A DNA stretch of 64,000 bases. Origin: Sulfurovum sp. NBC37-1. GTDB lineage: Bacteria > Campylobacterota > Campylobacteria > Campylobacterales > Sulfurovaceae. A model generated the notes under the pieces. It was not told the origin of the DNA and did no database searches. It saw nothing but the letters and a program-made list of their open reading frames with translations. The stretch spans positions 1,488,001 through 1,552,000 of the forward strand of contig NC_009663.1 in assembly GCF_000010345.1 (NCBI RefSeq), written 5' to 3'. Numbering within the stretch: the first letter of the stretch is position 1; each line of letters opens with the position of its first letter. The position numbers were made by a program, and so were the translations under genes. Positions 26,607 through 35,653 of this stretch are shown in pieces.

Positions 26607-28295
26607 TTAACGCTGGTTCAGGTCATTCATGGAAAGTTCACTGACACTGCTCTTGCCCATAACCGCAAGGAGCGAACGTATACCGTATAGCAGTTCATGA
26701 TGATAACTGGCGACACTTTTGGCTTTTTGAAGTACCAGGTACTTGCTCCGCTTGCCTTCATCCATTGTAGCAAGCCCGACAGGACAGTTTCGCCCTCCCG
26801 CTCCGGAACATTCTCTGGCACGGATACACCCGGCAGAGATCATAAAACCTCTGGCAATATTGATAAAGTCTGCTCCGTAGCACAAAAGTTCAATTACGTC
26901 ATCGGGAGTAAGGACTTTTTCCGCAGCGATGACCCTGATATCATCCCGAAGACCATACGTTTCCAACACCTCGATCACGATCTGCAGGGCTGCACGTATG
27001 GGAAGCCCGATCTTGCTCATCATCTCCAGCGGTGCGGTTGCAGAGCCACCGTCACCTCCGTCTATGGTAAGGAAATCGGCAATGCTTTTACCGGCATCTT
27101 TTCTCTCTTGGAGTACCTCGGCATAGCGTTCAAAGTCTTCTCTGGTCGAAATAACTATCTTGAAACCTACCGGTTTATCAGAGAGTTCCTGCAGTTCAGA
27201 GATGAAATCAAAAAAAGTATCCATATCTTTGGCATAAGGAAAACGGTTGGGGCTTATGAGGTCCTTGTGCGCTGGTATACCCCTGTAATAGGCGATATCA
27301 TCACTTACTTTCGCTGCCAGAAGTTTTCCTCCTGTCTGCTTGGCCCCCTGTGCGAGTTTCACCTCGGTCATACGGCAGAATCGCATCACTTTCCGGTAGC
27401 GTTCGGCATCAAATTCACCTTTTTCATCACGTACTCCGTACAGGCCGGAACCCATCTGAAAGGTAATATCCGGTACGGAATGCGGTACTCCTGTCGGGAA
27501 ATAGGAGATATCCTGCGTCCAGTCTATACGGAAATAGAGCAGTTTTTTGTTGTCAAATATAAAGGTGCCTCTGTCTTTCTGTCTTACGACCATCTTTCTG
27601 TAGACACGCTGGGCTATCTCTTTGTTGCTGAAAAAACACAAAAGCCTATAGACTGATCTTGCAAAAATCGTCCCTTTTCTGATCTCGAGGTAGTCGGTAC
27701 AGTTACAGTCCTCCACGTTCAAAGAGGCCAGAAAATTTGACGTGAGCCCGCCCTCTCCGGTGTTGATGGGAAATTGTCCTTTATAGGCACCGATGGAAAA
27801 AGCCCGTGTCCCCTCCGGCGAGATGGCCCCGTCACTCATGGCCGAACGTCCTATGATACTTCGACTGACATAGGGAATTTTTCTCTTCTCTCCGAATGTA
27901 ACAGAAAAAGCTTCCTGCACTTCATCTACCTCTTTGACAAAGTTGGCATGTTTGAACAGTATTATCTGATTGGCATAAGGTTTGGTCGGAGAAAAAGAGA
28001 GGTAGGGGCTCTCTTTCTTTGCAACCTTATTGATCCAAAGCAGCTTTTCGAAAGAATCATAAAAAGTCTCATCCCCGAAGTACTGACGCATGGGGCCGCG
28101 CAGCATGTAGAAGAAGTAGCGTAATCGCCCGATGAGCGGATAGTTGATGAGAAGCTGATTCTTTCTCTGTATGAACCTGTCATATATGGCTACTATGATA
28201 AATATAATAAGAATAGCGACAATGGAAAGCTTGATCAATATGCTCCAGTCCGAAGCGATCAGAGGGAAATGTTCTATGAGATGCTCTTTATTCAT
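26607..28295 (-). CDS. Membrane-anchored FMN-binding glutamate-synthase-like protein
   Basis: About 562 residues. An N-terminal helix (ILIKLSIVAILIIFIIVAIYDRF) anchors a large domain resembling the FMN/synthase half of GltB. Landmarks are INTGEGGLTSNFLASLN, FQMGSGLYGVRDEKGEFD, EVKLAQGAKQTGGKLLAAKV, DFLTIDGGDGGSATAPLEMM (FMN phosphate loop) and ARECSGAGGRNCPVGLATM. The amidotransferase domain is absent, so it is not a whole glutamate synthase. ATG 28295 is preferred because AAGGA stands ten bases upstream. It overlaps the DoxX gene by eight bases. Confidence 0.85.
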   Translation of the reverse strand: MNKEHLIEHFPLIASDWSILIKLSIVAILIIFIIVAIYDRFIQRKNQLLINYPLIGRLRYFFYMLRGPMRQYFGDETFYDSFEKLLWINKVAKKESPYLSFSPTKPYANQIILFKHANFVKEVDEVQEAFSVTFGEKRKIPYVSRSIIGRSAMSDGAISPEGTRAFSIGAYKGQFPINTGEGGLTSNFLASLNVEDCNCTDYLEIRKGTIFARSVYRLLCFFSNKEIAQRVYRKMVVRQKDRGTFIFDNKKLLYFRIDWTQDISYFPTGVPHSVPDITFQMGSGLYGVRDEKGEFDAERYRKVMRFCRMTEVKLAQGAKQTGGKLLAAKVSDDIAYYRGIPAHKDLISPNRFPYAKDMDTFFDFISELQELSDKPVGFKIVISTREDFERYAEVLQERKDAGKSIADFLTIDGGDGGSATAPLEMMSKIGLPIRAALQIVIEVLETYGLRDDIRVIAAEKVLTPDDVIELLCYGADFINIARGFMISAGCIRARECSGAGGRNCPVGLATMDEGKRSKYLVLQKAKSVASYHHELLYGIRSLLAVMGKSSVSELSMNDLNQR

Positions 28296-28728
28296 CTTTA
28301 CCATCCTTGAAGATCACTCTGTCCAGACTGTATTTCCCTGCACCGTAGGAGGCAAGGAAACTCAGGAAAATAAAATAGTAGAGCGGTATTTCAAAACCGT
28401 TGCCGGCGACAGAGAACCCATACTGCAGATGGACGAAAAGAATGGCACCCAGCATCACACAGGCCAGCAGTACCGAAACAATGCGGGTATAAAGCCCCAG
28501 TATGAGAAAGATGATCCCCATCAGCTCGATGCCGGAGACAAGATAGGCCGACAAAAGCGGGAAAGGGATGGAGATACTCTCAAACCACTGTACCGTCTCT
28601 TTCATATTGTTTATTTTCATCAGTGCCGGTTTGGCAAAGCCATAGGCCAGCACCAGCCGGACCAGTAAACGCACCAGGTTCTGAGGATAAGATAACAAGA
28701 CCGCCGCTTCAGCAAAGAAATCTTTCAT
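28288..28728 (-). CDS. DoxX-family membrane protein
   Basis: 146 residues with four hydrophobic helices. DoxX patterns are LVRLVLAYGFAKPALMKINN, YLVSGIELMGIIFLILGLYTRIVSVLLACVM and a C-terminal Tyr/Gly turn. The family is linked to redox of sulfur or quinones, but the role here is unknown. It is upstream of and overlaps the FMN-binding protein gene, suggesting co-expression. Confidence 0.88.
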   Translation of the reverse strand: MKDFFAEAAVLLSYPQNLVRLLVRLVLAYGFAKPALMKINNMKETVQWFESISIPFPLLSAYLVSGIELMGIIFLILGLYTRIVSVLLACVMLGAILFVHLQYGFSVAGNGFEIPLYYFIFLSFLASYGAGKYSLDRVIFKDGKDE

Positions 28729-28830
28729 ACTGCTCCCCTAAGGTTTTCATTGGGATCATTATAGGATTTGATTGTGTAAAGCGTGTGCATTCAGGTAATT
28801 TCTGCAGTTGCCTGTTAAGAGAGGTTTTTT

Positions 28831-29019
28831 TTAAGCTTCCAGGCGAAAGCGGCAGGTACCCAGTGTGACGGTCTTGTCTTTTTTGATCTCCGAGAGAATA
28901 TACTGAAGCGTTGATTCAGGATCTGTTTCCGGCATTTCTTCAGCAACCATTTTTAAAGCATCTTTTTCACTCGTTCTCACCCATTTTTTCTCATAGGTGT
29001 ACTGGGTATAGAATGTCAA
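28831..29019 (-). CDS. Small protein of unknown function (62 aa)
   Basis: A short, mixed-charge protein (MTFYTQYTYEKKWVRTSEKDALKMVAEEM). No motif is recognised. It begins at the base after the stop of the 64-residue gene, so the two are almost certainly translated together. Coding is supported by the tight junction and lack of a better frame. Confidence 0.55.
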   Translation of the reverse strand: MTFYTQYTYEKKWVRTSEKDALKMVAEEMPETDPESTLQYILSEIKKDKTVTLGTCRFRLEA

Positions 29020-29214
29020 TTACACCAATCCCATCTCAGCGAAGATCGGTTCGACCTCCATCCACCAGTTCTCGAATCTAACGGCAATATCGTTAATGGC
29101 ATTGTCTTCTTCCCTCCACTCTTTGAGCTTCTGGATGATCAAAGGTTTGTCCTCTGGCGTCACCTTCTCTGATTTTTCTACTTTTTCTATTACTTTATCA
29201 ATTTTTTCTTTCAT
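29020..29214 (-). CDS. Small helical protein of unknown function (64 aa)
   Basis: A charged protein with an amphipathic N-terminal helix (MKEKIDKVIEKVEKSEKVTPEDKPLIIQKLKEW) and a Trp-rich end (FENWWMEVEPIF). No family is recognised; the layout resembles small stress or regulatory proteins. It directly abuts the 62-residue gene and stands 29 bases after pfkA, all on the same strand. Confidence 0.6.
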   Translation of the reverse strand: MKEKIDKVIEKVEKSEKVTPEDKPLIIQKLKEWREEDNAINDIAVRFENWWMEVEPIFAEMGLV

Positions 29215-29243
29215 TATATGTATCCTTAATAGTTTATTTGAAA

Positions 29244-30227
29244 TTATACCTGTTTATGCTGTGGTGATTCAAATTCTCTTCCCAACGCTAACAGGTCCTC
29301 ATCTATCATGTACTTTTTGAAGGCAACATCCTTTATGTCTTTGCAGATAAACATACCGTCATCATAACAGACCACTTTGCTTTTGGTTCCCTCACGCAGC
29401 GCATCAATGGCAGAGGTGACAAAATGAAAAGCCATCAGACGGTCATGCACGGTCGGAATGCCTCCTCGCTGGATGTGTCCCAACACTGTCATGCGTGACT
29501 CGATATCGATCTCCTCTTCGAACCATCGGACGATCTGTTCGGTATTTTTCAACGCTTCGGAAACGACAGCGATAAAGTAGGTCCTGCCCTGCTCTTTCTC
29601 TTCGAGGAACTCTTCTTTATAGACTTCAAGATTATAGGGAACCTCAGGTATCAGGCACATCTCTGCGCCTGAGGTAAGGGCCGAGACAAGTGCCAGATAG
29701 CCGCACTCCCTCCCCATTACTTCAATGACAAATGCCCGACCGAATGAGGAGGCGGTATCGCGGATGGAATCGATCGCCACCCTGATGGCGTTCAGTGCCG
29801 TATCGACCCCGAGGCAGTACTGTGTGCCGGCAATATCGTTATCGATCGTAGAAGGAATACCGATGAAACCGATATCATTACATTCGTCCGAAAGCTTTTG
29901 CATACCTTTGAAAGAACCGTCACCTCCCAGCACTATCAAACCGTCTATGCCATGTCCACGGAGATTTTCCAGCGCTATTTGCCTGTAAGATATTTCTTTG
30001 AAACGCTCCGATCTTGAAGTCCGTATTTTAGTGCCTCCAATGGATATGATCCCAGCTACATCAGAGTAGTCCGCTTTACTTATTTTGTTATCGATCAGGC
30101 CCTCATATCCGTTCTCGACAAAGAAAGGTGTCAACCCCTGATCGAAGGCATACTCGACAAAACGTTTCAGTGCCGCATTCATACCGGAGACATCACCGCC
30201 GGAGCAGAGTATTGCGATATTTTTCAT
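29244..30227 (-). CDS. pfkA: 6-phosphofructokinase
   Basis: 327 residues of the PfkA family, phosphorylating fructose-6-phosphate. Motifs are ILCSGGDVSGMNAALK at the N-terminus (ATP site), LIVLGGDGSFKGM (about 98-110), GIPSTIDNDIAGTQYCLG with the catalytic Asp, FVIEVMGRECGYLALVSAL and LGHIQRGGIPTVHDR. The residue after GGDGSF-K is Gly, as in ATP-dependent enzymes of this group. Pyrophosphate-dependent activity cannot be excluded by eye. Genes for other glycolytic steps are not in the window. Confidence 0.93.
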   Translation of the reverse strand: MKNIAILCSGGDVSGMNAALKRFVEYAFDQGLTPFFVENGYEGLIDNKISKADYSDVAGIISIGGTKIRTSRSERFKEISYRQIALENLRGHGIDGLIVLGGDGSFKGMQKLSDECNDIGFIGIPSTIDNDIAGTQYCLGVDTALNAIRVAIDSIRDTASSFGRAFVIEVMGRECGYLALVSALTSGAEMCLIPEVPYNLEVYKEEFLEEKEQGRTYFIAVVSEALKNTEQIVRWFEEEIDIESRMTVLGHIQRGGIPTVHDRLMAFHFVTSAIDALREGTKSKVVCYDDGMFICKDIKDVAFKKYMIDEDLLALGREFESPQHKQV

Positions 30228-30319
30228 TTTTTCTCTTTACGTAAATTTTAATTGGATTTTTTAGTGCGCAGCTGCACACCTTTATACACATCAATCATAC
30301 ATATTATCACAACCTTTAT

Positions 30320-30517
30320 TTAAAAAACGATGAATATCTCCAATCGTGTAAGATATCTATTATTCCCATGCTCCTTCTTATACTCAGCTGAAAAATAGTC
30401 ACCAAGGTAAAGTGGCATATCTCCCAACTGTACACTTTGTCCCAACTGATACTTCGTTTCCTGTCCATAGCTCGATACACCAAAAAGAAGAAAAAAGAGC
30501 AACAAGAATCTCAGCAT
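30320..30517 (-). CDS. Small exported protein (65 aa)
   Basis: A signal-peptide-like start (RFLLLFFLLFGVSSYG) is followed by KYQLGQSVQLGDMPLYLGDYFSAEY. No family is recognised. Codons end in a stop at 30320. The gene lies alone between pfkA and mltG. The clear signal sequence supports coding, but the length leaves some doubt. Confidence 0.5.
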   Translation of the reverse strand: MLRFLLLFFLLFGVSSYGQETKYQLGQSVQLGDMPLYLGDYFSAEYKKEHGNNRYLTRLEIFIVF

Positions 30518-30602
30518 CTATATTATTTACCTATTAGTTTATATGGATTTTATTTTGGAGTATATCATAATCACATTTTAAGATATGTTATAATCCTTCA
30601 TC

Positions 30603-31640
30603 ATGAAAGAGTTATTGACCCAGGAATACAAACGTATCCTACGTTATATCGAAGTTCTAATCGTTATTGTCGCCATCGCAGCAATCTACAATTTCGTCTC
30701 CCCTACCTCGAAGCATAAAACCTTCTACCTCTCAGGATCCACCTCTAAAGAGGTAGCCAAAAATCTTGAAAAATATAGCTATACAGTCACTTTCATCGAT
30801 CAGGTATTTATGCATTTGGGTACACTTCCCAAAGAGGGATGGTATCATGTCGAAGATACGAAGAAAAGCAGGTACACATTCTTCTCCTCCCTGCATAAAA
30901 AAAAGGCCGGTACCATGAAAGTGGTAGTCTATGCAGGGGAAACAGCCAAAGAGCTCTGCCGCCGTTTGGCGAATGACATGAAGCTTGACCCAAAGAAACT
31001 GCTTGAAGAGTATGAAGTACGTTCGCGTTTCAAAGAGGGGGATATTTTTGCGCAGAGTTATACCCTTGCCAGAAAGGCGGATGCATTTGCTGTCATGCAA
31101 TACCTCTTTGATCGATCCTGCAAAGAACTATCAGCATTTGAAAAAGAGTATTTCAAAAACAAACCTGAACACTCCACCATCCGAATACTCCTGACCATCG
31201 CTTCCATCATCCAGAAAGAGAGCAATTCGGCCAAAGAGATGCCGCTGATATCATCGGTGATCTACAACCGCCTAGACAAAAAAATGAAACTGCAGATGGA
31301 CTGCACACTGAATTACGGTGAGTACTCCCATGTCATTGTCACTCCGGAGCGCATAAAAACAGACAATACCTACTTCAATACTTACAGATACAAAGGATTG
31401 CCACCCCTGCCACTGGGTACGGTCACCATGGAAGCGCTCAGAGCGGCAATGATGCCTACAGAGAGCGAATATCTCTTCTTTATGCTTACCCCAAGCGGAG
31501 TGCACAATTTTGCAGTCACTTATGAAGAGCATTTGAAGAACATCAGGGCATTCAGGGAGTACCAGAAAAAAAGGAAAGCCCAGCAAGAGGCAGAAAGCAA
31601 TGCAACGGTCAAAACCGATACAAACCGTACAAAGGTTTAG
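30603..31640 (+). CDS. mltG: Endolytic murein transglycosylase MltG (paralog 1)
   Basis: 345 residues with one N-terminal membrane helix (RYIEVLIVIVAIAAIYNFV) and the YceG-like domain. Landmarks are VVVYAGETAKELCRRLA, LLTIASIIQKESNSAKEMPLISSVIYNRLDKKMKLQMDCTLNYG and NTYRYKGLPPLPLGTVTMEALRAAMMP. It cleaves newly made glycan strands at the inner membrane. It has a second homolog in this window (51935-52888). The end overlaps the convergent flavin reductase gene by 4 bases. Confidence 0.92.
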   Translation: MKELLTQEYKRILRYIEVLIVIVAIAAIYNFVSPTSKHKTFYLSGSTSKEVAKNLEKYSYTVTFIDQVFMHLGTLPKEGWYHVEDTKKSRYTFFSSLHKKKAGTMKVVVYAGETAKELCRRLANDMKLDPKKLLEEYEVRSRFKEGDIFAQSYTLARKADAFAVMQYLFDRSCKELSAFEKEYFKNKPEHSTIRILLTIASIIQKESNSAKEMPLISSVIYNRLDKKMKLQMDCTLNYGEYSHVIVTPERIKTDNTYFNTYRYKGLPPLPLGTVTMEALRAAMMPTESEYLFFMLTPSGVHNFAVTYEEHLKNIRAFREYQKKRKAQQEAESNATVKTDTNRTKV

Positions 31641-32227
31641 GGAATATCGGGCGGGGTGATCTTCTTTCCGAGTTTTGCATAGCTCTTGCCAATACGCGCG
31701 ATGGCATCGAGCTCGAGCGTCATCTTCTCACTGTCCGCAATGATGGACTCATTGATATAGAGCTGTTTGATCTCTATGATAACAGGAATCGTTTTGCTTC
31801 CCTTCAGATCGACCTCCTGGAGGTATTCGCAGAAGAAAGCAGTCTTCACGCCTTTCACCATGGGAGGGAAACCTTCTACCACCTCTTCCGTGGGGATATC
31901 GAAGAGTTCGCTCTCGCTGACATCGGCATCTACCCCTTTTGAGCTGAAATGCATCGCTTCAAGCTGTTCCTCTTCGATCATACAGACCACGCACTTCTTT
32001 GTTTCACGGAGATTGCGCAACGTATCTTTTGGCGTACCGTCGGGACGATGCCCGATGGAGACGATCATCGTGGGAGGGTTGGAGGAGAGACCGGTAAAGT
32101 AGGAGAACGGTGCAAGGTTGAGAATCTCCCCCTTTGTAACAATCCAGGCAATGGGACGGGGAATGATGAGCTGGGACATCAATGCATATTTTTCAGTCAG
32201 TACCCTGTTTTCAAAATCGATGATCAT
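31637..32227 (-). CDS. Flavin reductase-family protein (FMN split barrel)
   Basis: 196 residues with the split-barrel fold of flavin reductase-like proteins. Features are PRPIAWIVTKGEILNLAPFSYFTGLSSNPPTMIVSIGHRPDG near the N-terminus (FMN contacts) and KTIPVIIEIKQLYIN. Partners unknown. It is convergent with mltG, sharing 4 bases. Confidence 0.85.
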   Translation of the reverse strand: MIIDFENRVLTEKYALMSQLIIPRPIAWIVTKGEILNLAPFSYFTGLSSNPPTMIVSIGHRPDGTPKDTLRNLRETKKCVVCMIEEEQLEAMHFSSKGVDADVSESELFDIPTEEVVEGFPPMVKGVKTAFFCEYLQEVDLKGSKTIPVIIEIKQLYINESIIADSEKMTLELDAIARIGKSYAKLGKKITPPDIP

Positions 32228-32245
32228 GCTTCTCTTCCCTCTCCT

Positions 32246-33841
32246 TTAGTTTTCATGCTGTTCGACAAAATCTTCATAGTTCCCTTCGAAATCCGTCACG
32301 GTTCCGTCCTCATTGATTTTGATGATACGGTTTGCAAATGCATCGATGAGCTCACGGTCATGGGAGACACAGATGGCCCCTCCCTGATAGTTGTGGAGTG
32401 CTTCACCCAGTGCGACAATGGCTTCAAGGTCCAGGTGGTTGTTGGGCTCGTCGAGTACCAGAAAGTTGGCGGAATCCATCATCATTTTTGAAAGCATGAC
32501 ACGGTGTTTCTCTCCACCGGAACAGGCATCTATCTTCTTCTTCTGCTCTTCGCCGGAGAAGAGCATACGCCCCAGTGTTTTTCTGATGTCGTCTATGTGC
32601 CATTTTGGGTCGAAGCCCTGTATCCACTGCGGCAGTTCTTCATCGCCGACCACGACATCCGTCGTATTCTGTGGAAAATAGGTCGTAGTGATCGTCTGTC
32701 CCCAGTTGAACTTTCCGCTGTCTGCCTCAAGTTTTCCCATAAGAATTTCCAATAGGGTCGTTTTACCCACACCATTTGCACCGATCAGTGCGATCTTGTC
32801 ACCCTTGTTAACCTTGAACGAAATGTTTTCAAGCACTTTTTCATCACCATAGCTTTTACTCAGGTTCTCCACTTCAAGTACTTCGTTCCCGATCTCCCTG
32901 TGGGGCTTGAACATAATGGAAGGGTCTCTTCTGCTTGAGAGCTTGATCTCCTGTACATCGAGTTTATCGAGCTGTTTTTGTCTAGAGGTTGCCTGCTTGG
33001 CCTTGGATGCGTTTGCCGAGAATCTTGCGATGAATTTCTCCAGCTCCTCTTTTTCTTTAAGCGCTTTGCTTCTGTCTGACTGAGCCTGCTTCGATATGAG
33101 GTTGGCAGCGATGTACCACTCATCATAATTGCCCGTGAATTCACGGATATTCTGGAAATCGAGGTCCAGAATGTGCGTGACCACACCGTTGAGGAAGTGT
33201 CTGTCATGCGAAATGACCAGCAGGGTTCCTTCATGGCGCTTGAGTTCATTCTCCAGCCATGCGATCGTCTCCATGTCAAGGTTGTTGGTAGGCTCGTCAA
33301 GCAGCAGGACATCGGGTTTGAGGAAAAGCACCTGTGCCAGCAGGATCTTGAACTTGTCCCCGCCGGTAAGCGAGCTCATCAGGTCGTCATGCTGTTCTAC
33401 CGGGAAGCCCAGTGTGGTCAGCAGTTTTTCGATCTTGACATCGCTCTCATAGGTCGGGTCTTCATCGGCACAAATCATTTCGAGTTCCGCCAGGCGGTTG
33501 TTCACTTCGTCACTTTCGAAGTCGCCTTCCATATAGAGCTTCTCTTTCTCTTTCTGTGCATCGTAAAGCTTTTTGTTCCCGTAAAGTACGGCATCTTTGA
33601 GCGTGAAATCCTCAAAGGCATACTGGTTCTGGCTGAGCATACCGAGTTTGAGTCCAGGCTGTAACTGTACTTCACCGTCACTTGGTTCCAGCTCACCGGC
33701 CAGGATCTTCATAAACGTGGATTTTCCCGCGCCGTTGGCTCCGATGAGGCCGTAACGCTTTCCCGCATCCAGAGTGATGTTGATCTTGTCGAAAAGAACG
33801 CGTTTTCCGTATCGTTGTGTCAAATTAACTGTACTGAGCAT
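32246..33841 (-). CDS. ABC-F ATPase, YbiT-like
   Basis: 531 residues with two ABC domains and no membrane domain. Walker A: GANGAGKST (about 36-44) and GANGVGKTT (about 354-362). Walker B ends in LLLDEPTNNLD and LVLDEPNNHLD; the signatures are LTGGDKF and CSGGEKH. A charged linker (SKQAQSDRSKALKEKEELEKFIARFSANASKAKQA) separates them. The layout and the LDLDFQNIREFTGNYDEW segment fit the YbiT branch of translation-associated ABC-F proteins. It probably acts on ribosomes. Confidence 0.9.
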   Translation of the reverse strand: MLSTVNLTQRYGKRVLFDKINITLDAGKRYGLIGANGAGKSTFMKILAGELEPSDGEVQLQPGLKLGMLSQNQYAFEDFTLKDAVLYGNKKLYDAQKEKEKLYMEGDFESDEVNNRLAELEMICADEDPTYESDVKIEKLLTTLGFPVEQHDDLMSSLTGGDKFKILLAQVLFLKPDVLLLDEPTNNLDMETIAWLENELKRHEGTLLVISHDRHFLNGVVTHILDLDFQNIREFTGNYDEWYIAANLISKQAQSDRSKALKEKEELEKFIARFSANASKAKQATSRQKQLDKLDVQEIKLSSRRDPSIMFKPHREIGNEVLEVENLSKSYGDEKVLENISFKVNKGDKIALIGANGVGKTTLLEILMGKLEADSGKFNWGQTITTTYFPQNTTDVVVGDEELPQWIQGFDPKWHIDDIRKTLGRMLFSGEEQKKKIDACSGGEKHRVMLSKMMMDSANFLVLDEPNNHLDLEAIVALGEALHNYQGGAICVSHDRELIDAFANRIIKINEDGTVTDFEGNYEDFVEQHEN

Positions 33842-33995
33842 AGTATTATCCTTCTTAATTCAGTATTTAGGGTTATTAGAGATGCCCTTATATAATATTG
33901 ATGCGATTTTACCCAAATCTTCTGAAAGTGCAAAAAAGAGTATCGAATAAACTTTTTAGTATAATCGTCAAAAAATTTTCAGGACAGACAGATTT

Positions 33996-35204
33996 ATGAA
34001 AAGAAGAGATTTTTTCAAAAAAGCCGCCACGGTTGCCGGGAGTGCCGCATTGGGCGGAAGCACACTTATGGCAGATGAAACAGGCCACCCTGTAGACAAC
34101 AGAAAAGTGTCAGACATTGCCCTTCCGCAGAAAAGACCGCTGATCACCTACTCCGACAGGCCTCCACTGCTCGAGACACCAAGGGAAGTCTTTGCCAATG
34201 CCATTACCCCCAACGACCTTTTCTTCGTGCGCTGGCATATGCCGATGATCCCTACCTACATCAACCCGCACTATTTCAGCATCTCCATCGACGGTGAAGT
34301 AAAAAAGCCCACGAAAGTATCGCTCAAATCGCTTAAAACGGAGTTCGAAGCTGTCGAGATCACATCCGTACTCCAATGCGGCGGGAACAGCCGAAGCGCT
34401 TTCCACCCGACACCCGGCGGCATCCAGTGGGGGCCTGGCGCAATGGGCTGCGCCAAGTGGAAAGGAGCCCGGCTCAAAGACGTACTGGCAAAAGCAGGTC
34501 TGAAACCGAACGCCGCATGGATCAAATTCAATGGCCTTGAAAAACCGGTTTACAGCAAAACGGACCGTTTCGTCCGTGCGCTGGAACTCAGCAAGATACA
34601 CGACGACATCATCATCGCTTACGAAATGAATGGCGAAGAGCTTCCCTACCTCAACGGTTTCCCTGTACGGCTCATTCTTCCCGGCTTCTACTCCGACAGC
34701 TGGATCAAAATGCTCTCCAACATTACCGTCACCGACACAAAACCACCGCTGCATTTCATGGACCATGCCTACCGCATTCCTGACAATAATTGCGAATGTG
34801 AAACACCCGACCATCTTGCAGAAAAGACCAAACCGATAGAGGAGATGAACGTCAATGCTCTGATCGGCTATCCGGTGAACGGTACGAAGGTCAGAAAAGA
34901 TGCAGAACTCATTGTCAGGGGCGTTGCCTTCGACGGCGGCCACGGCATTGCCAGAGTTGAGATCTCGACCGACGGCGGAACAGGCTGGCAGGCTGCATCA
35001 CTCGATGACGGCAAGCAGGGGAAATACGCCTACCGAACCTTCACTTACAGACTCACACCCGACCGGACAGGCAGCCTGTCCATTATGGCCAGGGCCACCA
35101 ATACCAAAGGTGAAACACAGCCTTTTGCTCACGAGGTAAAATGGAACCGAGGCGGCTACAAATACAACGGTATCGACGAAGTTGCTGTGGAGGTACTGTC
35201 ATGA
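33996..35204 (+). CDS. sorA: Periplasmic sulfite oxidase-like molybdopterin enzyme (SorA type)
   Basis: 402 residues. The N-terminus MKRRDFFKKAATVAGSAALGG is a twin-arginine signal (RRDFF), so it is exported folded. The Moco domain shows LQCGGNSRSAFHPT (the Cys ligand, about 128) and a C-terminal immunoglobulin-like dimerisation domain (about 290-400). These match sulfite:cytochrome c oxidoreductase/SoxC-like proteins. The gene overlaps the next, a c-type cytochrome, by 4 bases. Together they resemble SorAB: sulfite to sulfate with electrons passed to the cytochrome. The precise donor is inferred from gene pairing. Confidence 0.88.
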   Translation: MKRRDFFKKAATVAGSAALGGSTLMADETGHPVDNRKVSDIALPQKRPLITYSDRPPLLETPREVFANAITPNDLFFVRWHMPMIPTYINPHYFSISIDGEVKKPTKVSLKSLKTEFEAVEITSVLQCGGNSRSAFHPTPGGIQWGPGAMGCAKWKGARLKDVLAKAGLKPNAAWIKFNGLEKPVYSKTDRFVRALELSKIHDDIIIAYEMNGEELPYLNGFPVRLILPGFYSDSWIKMLSNITVTDTKPPLHFMDHAYRIPDNNCECETPDHLAEKTKPIEEMNVNALIGYPVNGTKVRKDAELIVRGVAFDGGHGIARVEISTDGGTGWQAASLDDGKQGKYAYRTFTYRLTPDRTGSLSIMARATNTKGETQPFAHEVKWNRGGYKYNGIDEVAVEVLS

Positions 35205-35530
35205 AAAAATTCACAGCACTCTTCATGCTCTTTGCCTGCCTGCACTCCCTGCATGCCAATGAAACGGTAAAGATAGAAAAGGGGATCAAAATACCCCATA
35301 TAGAGTTCCCCATGAAAGAGGGAAAAGGCATGTACTCCACCAAAGGAAAATGCAACATGTGCCACTCTTTCGGTTACATTATTAACCAGGGGAATCAGTC
35401 CAGAAAATTCTGGCATGACAAAGTCATTAAAATGATCAAAGTCTTCAAGGCACCTATTTATACCAAGGAGGATATAGATACGGTGACGAACTATCTCTTT
35501 GAGAATTACGGGAACGGAAAGGAAGAATAG
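35201..35530 (+). CDS. sorB: Small c-type cytochrome (SorB-like)
   Basis: 109 residues with a signal peptide (KFTALFMLFACLHSLHA) and one heme-binding site CNMCH (about 50-54). It uses ATG 35201 overlapping the sorA stop, so translation is coupled. The axial Met ligand is not certain: several Met residues follow (VIKMIKVF). It likely accepts electrons from the molybdoenzyme beside it. Length is typical of single-heme SorB subunits. Confidence 0.88.
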   Translation: MKKFTALFMLFACLHSLHANETVKIEKGIKIPHIEFPMKEGKGMYSTKGKCNMCHSFGYIINQGNQSRKFWHDKVIKMIKVFKAPIYTKEDIDTVTNYLFENYGNGKEE

Positions 35531-35554
35531 GCAGTATTTTACCTGCCATTGTTT

Positions 35555-35653
35555 CGTAGGGTGCTGTCCCCTGACAGTACCATTTTCATCCTAAACAATG
35601 CAACATACATTGCAGTTTTGATTTATTGGTGCCGTGAGGACACGGCACCTACG
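35555..35653. repeat. Palindromic intergenic repeat, copy 1 (MITE-like, inverted halves)
   Basis: A 99-base unit with inverted 26-27-base ends: it opens with CGTAGGGTGCTGTCCCC and closes with GACACGGCACCTACG. Each end is itself a small palindrome. The middle is unique and AT-rich. The same family occurs at 52905 and 60149. The right end supplies the arsC stop codon. Confidence 0.8.

Noticed and set aside
26697-27656. 319-residue rightward frame opposite the FMN-binding protein
   Set aside because: The leftward product has clear glutamate-synthase motifs, so this is a shadow.
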